DNA of 64,000 nt from Heterobilharzia americana (lineage: Eukaryota > Platyhelminthes > Trematoda > Strigeidida > Schistosomatidae): the NCBI GenBank assembly GCA_944470555.2, contig OX104134.1, positions 101,054,701 through 101,118,700 of the forward strand. Direction: 5' to 3'. A program made the position numbers and the translations under genes. A model generated the notes under the pieces. That model was not told the DNA's origin. It saw only the letters and a list, made by a program, of their open reading frames with translations, and ran no database searches. This document shows, piece after piece, positions 1 through 9,985 of the stretch (the stretch's first letter is position 1; each line of letters begins with the position of its first letter).

Positions 1-1412
1 AGGATCACAGAAGCCTCGGAGGAAAGGTATTTCTTTAGATTGGAGATGCATCTGGAAGCCTGTTGGGGAGGCTTCGAGACACGTCCAGACACATAGTAAT
101 GATAATTTATTTCGGATAATGGCTTGTGTGAACACATGCCATTTTTACAGGTAACATCTGAAAGTTATCGTCCTTAGTGAGGCTGAAGAAATTTGAAACG
201 AATAGATCGTCACACCAAATGTAGCCACCTAGAGTCTGCGGCTGTTTGGATATTGCTAGTCACAAGGATTAGGTAAAAACTCTTCCGCTACATAATAGCA
301 GTGAGGAGTAACACAGGTATTGTTACTCAGAAGGAGTGGTAACCTGGCAAGTGGCTGAACCTTGACACTCCAGCTAACTGACCACATAATCAATAAGAGG
401 ACGTAGTAGGCCGGATGCATAGCAGAAATGAGGTCGAAAACATACAGATATCCAACGAATTTGTGCCGCCTACAGAGGACACAAGAAACTAGATTTAAGC
501 TCCAAACTGGATAGGTGGTAAAACTTGGAACCAGCGCTGAACTGCGTCATGTAGCATGTAGAGATGGTTCACGCCTATGCTATCGAAACCGGACTCATTT
601 GGATAAATTAAGGCGAAGATATATTCAGTCCAGGAATTGCTGTCGTATGATGGCCAGTGGCGTATAAGGTCTAGTCATTACACCGTTCAATGTGCCTCCA
701 AGGTTGGCGCTTCAAATGAGGCTAGTTTCGGCTTTCCGCACCACGAAGTGAGAGGTTGTCAGGAGACGAAGAACCTGCGTGTTTGGATACAAGCAGCCTT
801 ATTACTAAAATTTCTAGATGAAATTACATTCGGTATTTTGTAGCTGCAAGTGGTTAAATTGATGGCTGGCACATGTTGAATAGAACCTTAATGCTGTGTG
901 CGCCTGCATCATCCGCCTTCACAGTCTGCATATCAGATGAGGAAGAGAAACAGGGGTATGAGAGGTGGAGTTAGTTATCCTAGAATGTAGGGGACAATAT
1001 TGAGGACCTGAGTATCTAAAGATGATACCAGGACGAAGGGGCTACATAGTTCAGTACCTCGCATTCATGATGCCTTCGGTGTTTAACATGGTGCCTGTCT
1101 CTTGTGAGAGTTTAAGATGTATCACTAGCGACTGAAAATGGTAACCCTGTTTCTCATTTGAGAACCACTAGGAGCTTTGATAGGCACACGGGCGGCTGGG
1201 AGAGTGTAGTGTCCGTGGTCCAATAAGAAAGAAGGATGCAGAGTGCAGGGGTATGTTGGGCCTGGTGACCTCGTGTAAGTGATAATTTAACGCCGATTTC
1301 AGCCACGTCAGAATGCTACTCACCAGGTTATAGCCATACTACCACAATAATACGGGTCATTCGTGGAGGGGATGGGGAAACTGCCAGATAAACAGAGACT
1401 TCACTGTCTCAA
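1..1412. other. Unassigned stretch, no recognisable gene
   Basis: No long reading frame, tRNA, or recognisable domain is visible. Base composition is more balanced than in the AT-rich stretches later in the window. It ends at the (AAT)-like 3' tail of the SR2-like LINE that begins at about 1413 on the minus strand. Confidence 0.5.
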
Positions 1413-1689
1413 AATAATAATTATTATACTATTGGCCCCCTGAGTTCCTACTGGAAAATACGGCCTCGGTAGCACCGATCAAGTACAACGTTATCTGAAG
1501 CCTTTTAAACCCGGCGCTACGATAAGACTCCTCGCAAGATCTCGACATGTCAAACACAGCTGGGAGGCCAAACACGTCGTGTCTCATGCGGGCTCCACTC
1601 GAGGGCCGCCACTTGATGTTCCCGCCAGCATAATCAGCGTATGCCAAATACACCCCAATTCCTCCTGCATATTTGTTGAGCAATAGGTT

Positions 1690-4528
1690 ATTGGTTGGTT
1701 TGTTCCCAGAGCTCCTTGTTGCTTATTCTCTCCGGCAATTCATCTGATCTTCAGTAGCGTGCGCAAGCAGCTGTTGATGAATGTCTGTAGTTTATTGGAA
1801 ATCCCTATCGTAACGCGCCAAGTCTCCGAACCATGAAGAAGCACTGACTTGACGTTGGTGTTGAAAATCCGGATCTTGTTCCACACGCTGAGTGCAGAAG
1901 ATCTCCACATTGGTTTCGGGCTAATCAATGCCCTTATTGCCTTTCCGATCCTGGCTGATTTGACGTCCCGGTCTGCGCTGCCTGTGGGTGAAACAGTGCT
2001 GCCTAGATAGGTGAAGGAGTCTACTTCCTTTACGTTTCTCCCGCTGATGGTGATTGGGGTTTGTTGTTGTTGTTGGAGTTGTTGGTGCGGTATCTTCATC
2101 GCCCATGTCTTCTCTATATTCACCTGAAGTCCCGTCTTTGCTGCCTCTTCTGCCAACTTGTTAGTTTTTGCCTGTAGATCTTCACGTTTGTGTGACATCA
2201 GGCACAAATCATCGGTGGCGAAATCCAGATCTTCTAGGTTCTTTTCCGCAGTCCAGCGTATCCCCCTCTTCTCGCTCCCCACTGTTTGCTGCATGATCCA
2301 GTCCAGTCGACTACAATCAGGAATATCATGGAGGATAGTAGGCGACCTTGTTTCACTCCTGTCTTCACTTCAAAAGCATCACTGAGCTTCCCATTGTGAA
2401 TTACTTGGCATGTGGCGTCTTCATATAGTTGTTGGATGAGGTTGATAAGGGTTCGCGGTACTCCGTAGCAGTGAAGCATTTTTCAAATCACCTCTCGGTC
2501 GACGCTGTCAAAGGCCCTCTCAAAGTCGATAAAGTTGAGGTGTAGAGTTGACTGCCATTCTATACTCTGTTCTATGATGATGCGAAGCGTTGCAATTTGG
2601 TCCGCACATGAGTTGTACTTCCTGAAGCCTGTCCGTCCCGGTCATAGTTTTGAATCCAGTGCATCCTTTAGCCTCTCCAAGATGATGTGGATTAATATTT
2701 TGCTTAAGGTGGGCAGGAGAGCGATTCCGCGCCAGTTCTTGCAGACACTGAGGTCTCCCTTCTTTGGGAGTTTGACAAAGTAACCCTTCTTCCAATCACT
2801 AGCCAGGTACCTTCCCTTCCTTCCACACCTTCTGCAATAGTGGTGTGATGTGAGCATGTCCGCTGTCGTCTCTGCGTCTGCTCTCAGTGCTTCTGGCGGG
2901 ATCCCATCTGGTCCTGCTGCTTTCCCGCATTTCAGTAGCCTTATGGAGCTCAGGACTTCCATTTTTATTGGAGGATTTACGTTCACTTGTAGTTCTGTGG
3001 CTGTAGGTGGTATTTCTGGACGAAGTGCAGGTTGTGGTCGATTCGAGAGCTTTTTGAAGTGGTCGGCCCATTGTTTCCTCTGTTTCTCCTCTTTCGCAAT
3101 TAAATTCCCGTCATCCTCTTTTATTGGTTTCATCTGCGTAGATCTTCTCCCGGATAGCAACCTAGTTATTTGATACAATATTGTCAGGTCTCTGTCTCTC
3201 CTACCCACAGCCTGTTCTGCTTCAATTGCCAGTGTTTCGTAGAAGTGTCTTTTGTCCTTCCGTGCACTCTTCTTCACTTCTTTGTCCGGTATGGTGTTTT
3301 GTACAATGTACTCAGTTCCTCTTGTCGCTGGGCATCCATGCACTGGTTTATCTTCTGCTTCACCATCCTCCTCTCCTCTATCAGCTCCCATGTGTCCATC
3401 GAGACCCATTCCTTGTCTTCTTTCTTCTTCCCTCCTAATACGGCTGTGCACGTTCCTTTCTACCTCTCTTTCAAAGACTTCCAGCGTTCTTCCACACAGG
3501 TTTCTTCAGGAATGTTCCTCGATATCTCCAATTTTGTCTTGATGGCTGCCGTGGAGATGTCCTTTGTAGTTTCATCCTTCAGTTTCCGAGTGCTGTACTT
3601 GAACTGCGCTCTATCGCCAGCTCCCTTGAAGGCTTTTGACTCGATTTGGAAGGTTCCTTCCACCAGATAGTAGTCTGAGCAGACATCTGCTCCTCTTCTT
3701 GACCTTGTGTCGAGTAGACTGCGTCTCCATTTTCTTGAGATTGAGATAAAGTCGATCTGATTTTTAGTGTGTCCGGTGAAATCCATGTCGCTGTGTGGAT
3801 ATCCTTGTGCTTAAGCACACTGCCCCCAATCACCAAATCGCTGAATGCACAGAATTCTACGAACAATTCTCCATTCTCGTTCATTTCACCTGGCGCTTCT
3901 CGACCCATAGTTAGTTCTCTTCCTGTGTTGTGCCCTCCCGGTTTGGCATTCATGTCACCCATTAGAATTTTGATATCACCAACTGACGTCCTGTCCAGTG
4001 TTGATTGGAGTTGTCTGTAGAATTCCTCCTTTTTCTCTTGCTCTGCATTATTTGTAGGTGCATAGCATTGTACGATTGTGACCTTCCTTCCTTTTGAGTT
4101 GGACCTTGCTGTCATGATCCTGCAGGAGGAGGTTGGTTCCCACCACTTGAGAGCCTGTGATGCTCTTGGGGACATCATGATGGCCACTCCCTCATTGTGC
4201 TCGTGGTTGTCGTCTGGGTGACCGGAGTAGATTACTGATTCTCCAGTTGACAGTTTGGAGAGTTCACTCCCATTCCATCTGCTTTCGCAAATTCCAAGCA
4301 CTTCAGTGTGATGCCTCTTCATCTCGTTTTCAATCTGGGCTGCCTTGCTGGGTTCAAACATGGTGCGGACATTCCATGTCCCCACGTTTACTTTCGCTTT
4401 CATCGAGAGAAGACACATCGGCCAATTGGCTTCGCCGAAGCTATCATCAACTGGCATCATTTCGCCTCTCCGATTCCAGCAGGGAATAATTTTGTCATTG
4501 CTCTCTATATTTCGTTTGTGCTTTGAAG
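1690..4528 (-). repeat. Left arm of a ~2.84-kb near-identical inverted repeat
   Basis: This stretch is the reverse complement of 6849-9685. By eye I found only two differences in the parts compared, both single-base homopolymer indels: GGG versus GG near 4140, and AAAA versus AAA near 2245. Identity drops abruptly at both ends, although LINE homology continues beyond. Confidence 0.85.
1740..4460 (-). pseudogene. SR2-like endonuclease-reverse transcriptase, copy A (broken)
   Basis: The N-terminal part, opening MMPVDDSFGE at 4460, is an APE-type endonuclease: GTWNVRTM, then LGICESRW with the catalytic Glu, then GDMNAKPG. The C-terminal catalytic box, usually SDHHL, reads SDYYL, so the catalytic His appears lost. 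RT motifs follow: KAAGPDGIPPEALRA, the NWRGIALL region, NFIDFERAFDSVDREV (motif A), GVKQGRLLS (motif B), and a C box FATDD that carries an extra Thr compared with FADD in the fragment at 36,486-37,325. The C-terminus has FTYLGSTVSPTGS and a region ending near VKSVLLHGSETW. Several frameshifts and an in-frame TGA after DREVI break the frame, so no functional protein is expected. It is almost identical to copy B on the other strand. Confidence 0.85.
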
Positions 4529-4540
4529 TTTCTTAGGCGG

Positions 4541-5288
4541 TGTTACGGTTAAATGATCTGAAAATCCCTCCCGATCACCCTTATTTGATTGTATTGACAT
4601 TTATTTCAACATTTTTACCCTCGTTATGGATGGTGTACCTTTGACCCTCGCCGGTGTAATGTTACTTGCTTGTTCAACTGTCTTATTTGACTTTACACTC
4701 GGTATTTGCCTTTGTATGTTTGAGACTTATTATGAGTGTTTCACTTTCCTATTATGTGACGCTGGACTGTTGATAAGGTGATGTTGTTTTACTGCGCACG
4801 ACATTTTGTTTTGGTTCAACTTACGGTTGCGCAGTGTTTTGACTGTTTGTCTTTTGACTGTCTACTGAGAACGTTTGTTTGTTGATTTGATTCCTGTAGG
4901 CAGAGTTTTGATCCCTTTTGCGGGAATATTCCTATTGACCGACAGGTATATAACAGTTGTATTTTTTAACCAGTTTTTACCGTGTGGTACGTATTTGTAC
5001 CGGAGAACGTTTTGGACTGTATAGTTACCCAACGGCACTGTTGAGGTATTTTTGTAATTTGACATAACTTATTGTTGCTTTGATAGTACTACAGATTTTG
5101 TTACGAATCTACTATTGAATTACTACAAACCGTGTTCCGATATTTCGATCCAACCTTTGACTGTGCGTCACTCGTGGAAGTTAGGAAGCTATACAGTAGA
5201 ACGCAGGAACTAGTCAGATACATGTCAGTTGGCATCGCCTAGTTATTTCCGGCGTTCAGGCCAAGATTATTGGATTCTGGCCGCTACA
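4541..5288 (-). mobile_element. Solo LTR (~748 bp) inserted in SR2-like copy A
   Basis: A precise insertion relative to copy B, which reads straight through at 6840 (CTTAGGCGGTTAGATT on the opposite strand). The insert runs TGTTACGG to CGCTACA on the plus strand and is flanked by an imperfect 5-bp duplication, GGCGG/GACGG. On the minus strand it begins TGTAGCGG, like the LTR starts of the gypsy elements in this window (TGTAGCGTC and TGTAGTGCA), so minus orientation is preferred. A TATATAA lies at 4947-4953. No internal gag-pol is present, so it looks like the product of LTR-LTR recombination. The parent element is not in this window. Confidence 0.7.
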
Positions 5289-5403
5289 GACGGTTAGATT
5301 CGTTTTCCGGGGTAATGTTGCTAGCCTTATGCCCAACCTTACCTCTGTACCCGATATTGGGACCGGCTAGTGACTAGTGAACTAGTTAACCAGGCGAGGT
5401 TTT

Positions 5404-6665
5404 CCATATACGATAAGGAGTTATTATCGACTTCGCAGCATGGGTTCCTGAAAACCAGATCCCGCGATCCCTGCCTGCTAGTCTATCTTGAATGTGTCAC
5501 CCAAAAGCGTGGCCAATGGCTTTCTGTTGTCGTACTGTTTTTAGACTTCGAGAAGGCATTCAGCAACGTGCCCTATCAGGGACTGCTCCTGAAGCGTAGA
5601 TCATTTGGCGTGGCGAGCCAGTTATATGACCGGTTCAAATCATTTCTTTGTGAACGTTCTCAGGTGGTTAAAGTATTAGATTGCTTTTCAGACCCTCGCA
5701 TATTGCAAGTGGTGTGGTACAAGGAAACGTACTCTGTCCACTTCTCTTTCTCATGTACATTGATCACATGCGTGAAGTGATCAGACATGTGGAACCATAT
5801 CTCCATGCAGACAACCCTAAGATTGTCCACAGCTTCCAGTGCGATGCAATTACTGAAGGTCTGTCAGCGGCTCAGGTTGATCTCAATGATCTACTTGACT
5901 GGAGTCAGAGACGGCAGCTTGCGTTCAATCATGAAAACCGTGGGATCCTATGCCTTGGGTAAAATTATCTCAGCACCGCGCTGAGCCTAAGAGACCATAA
6001 ACTTCATGTACTCAATAGGGCATGCGGTCTAGGCGTCCAATATTCTGGTGATCTCGACTTCACTGAGCATGTCCCAGCTATCGTCCCTAGGGCCAGAAGA
6101 TCATCAGGTTTCCTTTTTAAGCGCTTCTATACAAAGGAAGCCAAAGTCGCCCTTTCTAAGGTTTGCGTTGGAATACGGCTCACTCGCGTTTTCTAGCACA
6201 AACAATACTAACAGATCATGACTTGAATGTGCCCAAAGAAGCCACATAGATAGATGCGCTATGCTGTCTATCGAGCCGCTATGGAAGCGGCTTCTAAGAA
6301 ACAGCCTGGTCCTCCAGTGCAAAACTTTGCATGGTCTGTCATACGGTCCCTTCCTACCCACTTAGAGATGTGCACCTCCATATGACCTCAGAAACCATGC
6401 ATCCGCTCTGGCGATAGACAAATACAATAAACGGGTCGAAAGCAAGTTCTTCATCACATATTATAGCTTCATCTGGAATGGACTTCTCGTAATCGTGAGA
6501 AGCAGTACTACTGTGTTGCACTTCAAGCGCCTTGTCGAATTTCCTTTGGATTCAGATGATGCCCACAGTCTGTTTGCAGATAGATGCCTCAAGACAGACG
6601 CACTCAGAGATGGCTACATGTGTCCTCAAAACCTCAAGGTAGTGAAAGTGATTGCAAGTTAGGAA
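5404..6665 (+). pseudogene. CR1/jockey-like LINE reverse transcriptase relic
   Basis: Contains a decayed RT of a different clade from the flanking SR2-like copies. At 5420-5680 it reads STSQHGFLKTRS, then VVVLFLDFEKAFSNVP (motif A), then LYDRFKSFLCERSQVVKV. In the next frame SGVVQGNVLCPLLFLMYID (motif B) follows, with a corrupted YADD box (LHADN) and LNDLLDWSQRRQLAF. Further 3', FTEHVPAIVPRARRSSGFLFK resembles the CR1-type C-terminus. Frameshifts at about 5700 and 5950 and later stops make it non-functional. It is 5'-truncated and abuts the 5' ends of both SR2-like copies, so it may be their ancestral insertion site. Confidence 0.7.
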
Positions 6666-6848
6666 TAAATATGGGTGGAATCTTTTTCTAAGTATTACTT
6701 TGTGAATTAAATAGTACTTCATTCGAAACAACCTCGCCTGGTTAACTAGTTCACCAGTCACTAGCCGGTCCCAAGACCGGGTAAAGAGGGAAGGTTGGGC
6801 ATAAGGCTAGCAACATTACCCCGAAAATGAATCTAACCGCCTAAGTAG

Positions 6849-9685
6849 CTTCAAAGCACAAACGAAATATAGAGAGCAATGACAAAATTATTCCCTGCTG
6901 GAATCGGAGAGGCGAAATGATGCCAGTTGATGATAGCTTCGGCGAAGCCAATTGGCCGATGTGTCTTCTCTCGATGAAAGCGAAAGTAAACGTGGGGACA
7001 TGGAATGTCCGCACCATGTTTGAACCCAGCAAGGCAGCCCAGATTGAAAACGAGATGAAGAGGCATCACACTGAAGTGCTTGGAATTTGCGAAAGCAGAT
7101 GGAATGGGAGTGAACTCTCCAAACTGTCAACTGGAGAATCAGTAATCTACTCCGGTCACCCAGACGACAACCACGAGCACAATGAGGGAGTGGCCATCAT
7201 GATGTCCCCAAGAGCATCACAGGCTCTCAAGTGGTGGAACCAACCTCCTCCTGCAGGATCATGACAGCAAGGTCCAACTCAAAAGGAAGGAAGGTCACAA
7301 TCGTACAATGCTATGCACCTACAAATAATGCAGAGCAAGAGAAAAAGGAGGAATTCTACAGACAACTCCAATCAACACTGGACAGGACGTCAGTTGGTGA
7401 TATCAAAATTCTAATGGGTGACATGAATGCCAAACCGGGAGGGCACAACACAGGAAGAGAACTAACTATGGGTCGAGAAGCGCCAGGTGAAATGAACGAG
7501 AATGGAGAATTGTTCGTAGAATTCTGTGCATTCAGCGATTTGGTGATTGGGGGCAGTGTGCTTAAGCACAAGGATATCCACACAGCGACATGGATTTCAC
7601 CGGACACACTAAAAATCAGATCGACTTTATCTCAATCTCAAGAAAATGGAGACGCAGTCTACTCGACACAAGGTCAAGAAGAGGAGCAGATGTCTGCTCA
7701 GACTACTATCTGGTGGAAGGAACCTTCCAAATCGAGTCAAAAGCCTTCAAGGGAGCTGGCGATAGAGCGCAGTTCAAGTACAGCACTCGGAAACTGAAGG
7801 ATGAAACTACAAAGGACATCTCCACGGCAGCCATCAAGACAAAATTGGAGATATCGAGGAACATTCCTGAAGAAACCTGTGTGGAAGAACGCTGGAAGTC
7901 TTTGAAAGAGAGGTAGAAAGGAACGTGCACAGCCGTATTAGGAGGGAAGAAGAAAGAAGACAAGGAATGGGTCTCGATGGACACATGGGAGCTGATAGAG
8001 GAGAGGAGGATGGTGAAGCAGAAGATAAACCAGTGCATGGATGCCCAGCGACAAGAGGAACTGAGTACATTGTACAAAACACCATACCGGACAAAGAAGT
8101 GAAGAAGAGTGCACGGAAGGACAAAAGACACTTCTACGAAACACTGGCAATTGAAGCAGAACAGGCTGTGGGTAGGAGAGACAGAGACCTGACAATATTG
8201 TATCAAATAACTAGGTTGCTATCCGGGAGAAGATCTACGCAGATGAAACCAATAAAAGAGGATGACGGGAATTTAATTGCGAAAGAGGAGAAACAGAGGA
8301 AACAATGGGCCGACCACTTCAAAAAGCTCTCGAATCGACCACAACCTGCACTTCGTCCAGAAATACCACCTACAGCCACAGAACTACAAGTGAACGTAAA
8401 TCCTCCAATAAAAATGGAAGTCCTGAGCTCCATAAGGCTACTGAAATGCGGGAAAGCAGCAGGACCAGATGGGATCCCGCCAGAAGCACTGAGAGCAGAC
8501 GCAGAGACGACAGCGGACATGCTCACATCACACCACTATTGCAGAAGGTGTGGAAGGAAGGGAAGGTACCTGGCTAGTGATTGGAAGAAGGGTTACTTTG
8601 TCAAACTCCCAAAGAAGGGAGACCTCAGTGTCTGCAAGAACTGGCGCGGAATCGCTCTCCTGCCCACCTTAAGCAAAATATTAATCCACATCATCTTGGA
8701 GAGGCTAAAGGATGCACTGGATTCAAAACTATGACCGGGACGGACAGGCTTCAGGAAGTACAACTCATGTGCGGACCAAATTGCAACGCTTCGCATCATC
8801 ATAGAACAGAGTATAGAATGGCAGTCAACTCTACACCTCAACTTTATCGACTTTGAGAGGGCCTTTGACAGCGTCGACCGAGAGGTGATTTGAAAAATGC
8901 TTCACTGCTACGGAGTACCGCGAACCCTTATCAACCTCATCCAACAACTATATGAAGACGCCACATGCCAAGTAATTCACAATGGGAAGCTCAGTGATGC
9001 TTTTGAAGTGAAGACAGGAGTGAAACAAGGTCGCCTACTATCCTCCATGATATTCCTGATTGTAGTCGACTGGACTGGATCATGCAGCAAACAGTGGGGA
9101 GCGAGAAGAGGGGGATACGCTGGACTGCGGAAAGAACCTAGAAGATCTGGATTTCGCCACCGATGATTTGTGCCTGATGTCACACAAACGTGAAGATCTA
9201 CAGGCAAAAACTAACAAGTTGGCAGAAGAGGCAGCAAAGACGGGACTTCAGGTGAATATAGAGAAGACATGGGCGATGAAGATACCGCACCAACAACTCC
9301 AACAACAACAACAAACCCCAATCACCATCAGCGGGAGAAACGTAAAGGAAGTAGACTCCTTCACCTATCTAGGCAGCACTGTTTCACCCACAGGCAGCGC
9401 AGACCGGGACGTCAAATCAGCCAGGATCGGAAAGGCAATAAGGGCATTGATTAGCCCGAAACCAATGTGGAGATCTTCTGCACTCAGCGTGTGGAACAAG
9501 ATCCGGATTTTCAACACCAACGTCAAGTCAGTGCTTCTTCATGGTTCGGAGACTTGGCGCGTTACGATAGGGATTTCCAATAAACTACAGACATTCATCA
9601 ACAGCTGCTTGCGCACGCTACTGAAGATCAGATGAATTGCCGGAGAGAATAAGCAACAAGGAGCTCTGGGAACAAACCAACCAAT
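6849..9685 (+). repeat. Right arm of the ~2.84-kb inverted repeat
   Basis: Reverse complement of 1690-4528. The spacer between the arms, about 2.3 kb, holds the solo LTR, the copy A and B 5' ends and a CR1-like relic. Beyond 9690 copy B still aligns to SR2-like 3' sequence but no longer matches copy A closely. Confidence 0.85.
6917..9635 (+). pseudogene. SR2-like endonuclease-reverse transcriptase, copy B (broken)
   Basis: Same layout as copy A: endonuclease at 6917-7700, then RT from about 8200 to 9200, then a C-terminal region to 9635. It shares copy A's lesions, including the endonuclease box SDYYL, the TGA after DREVI at 8890-8892, and the inserted codon that turns FADD into FATDD near 9163. 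It has an extra single-base loss near 7235 that ends the first frame at LKWWNQPPPAGS, and another at about 9132. A run of CAA codons gives QLQQQQQ near 9296-9315. Shared lesions on opposite strands mean one copy templated the other. Confidence 0.85.
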
Positions 9686-9985
9686 AATCTATTGCTCAAC
9701 AAATATTCAGGAGGAAATGAAGTTAGATTGGGCATTCACTAGATCGGCCGAGTGTGTATATCAGCCGTTCGCCAGTCGCTTGGATTTTCTATGGGGAGCG
9801 ACAAGTTTGACGTCTGAGTGTGGCATGCGTTTGATCGTGGAATGAGGAAATGAGAGCTTCTTTGCTCTTGTGGTGCCAGTTTGAAAAGTTTTCTAGAACA
9901 GTGTTCATTGGAGACCTGTTACTGAAGCCGTATTTTCCATTATGAACTCTAGGGTCCAATAATAATGTTAATAATCGAATGGGTA

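Larger units (their letters stand above)
1413..5403 (-). mobile_element. SR2-like (RTE clade) LINE, copy A, carrying a solo LTR
   Basis: A non-LTR retrotransposon read on the minus strand. Its 5' end lies near 5403, its endonuclease-RT region at 4460-1740, and its 3' end at a short TAATAATT-type tail near 1413. Start and tail are defined by comparison with copies at 6733-9985 and 60,191-63,640, which begin at the same CCTCGCC sequence. The 5' UTR is split by a 748-bp insertion at 4541-5288; copy B shows the empty site. RTE elements move by target-primed reverse transcription and end in short tandem repeats, which fits. I see no clear target-site duplication. Assignment to SR2 rather than another RTE family rests on recalled motif layout. 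Confidence 0.8.
6733..9985 (+). mobile_element. SR2-like (RTE clade) LINE, copy B
   Basis: A head-to-head partner of copy A. The 5' end, AACCTCGCCTGG, is near 6733. The endonuclease-RT region lies at 6917-9635 and the 3' tail GGTCCAATAATAATG near 9960-9985. The 5' 115 bases differ from copy A by roughly 6%, and the last ~300 bases are strongly diverged, yet the 2.84 kb between is almost identical. No target-site duplication is evident. Confidence 0.8.

Noticed and set aside
3170..3670. 166-codon frame opposite the SR2-like RT region, repeated at 7706-8206
   Set aside because: Antisense shadow of LINE coding sequence. It has no motif and is present only because the LINE is duplicated.
6841..7130. 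Small frames antisense to the endonuclease, rich in Ser and His
   Set aside because: Complement of the endonuclease coding strand, with no independent support.
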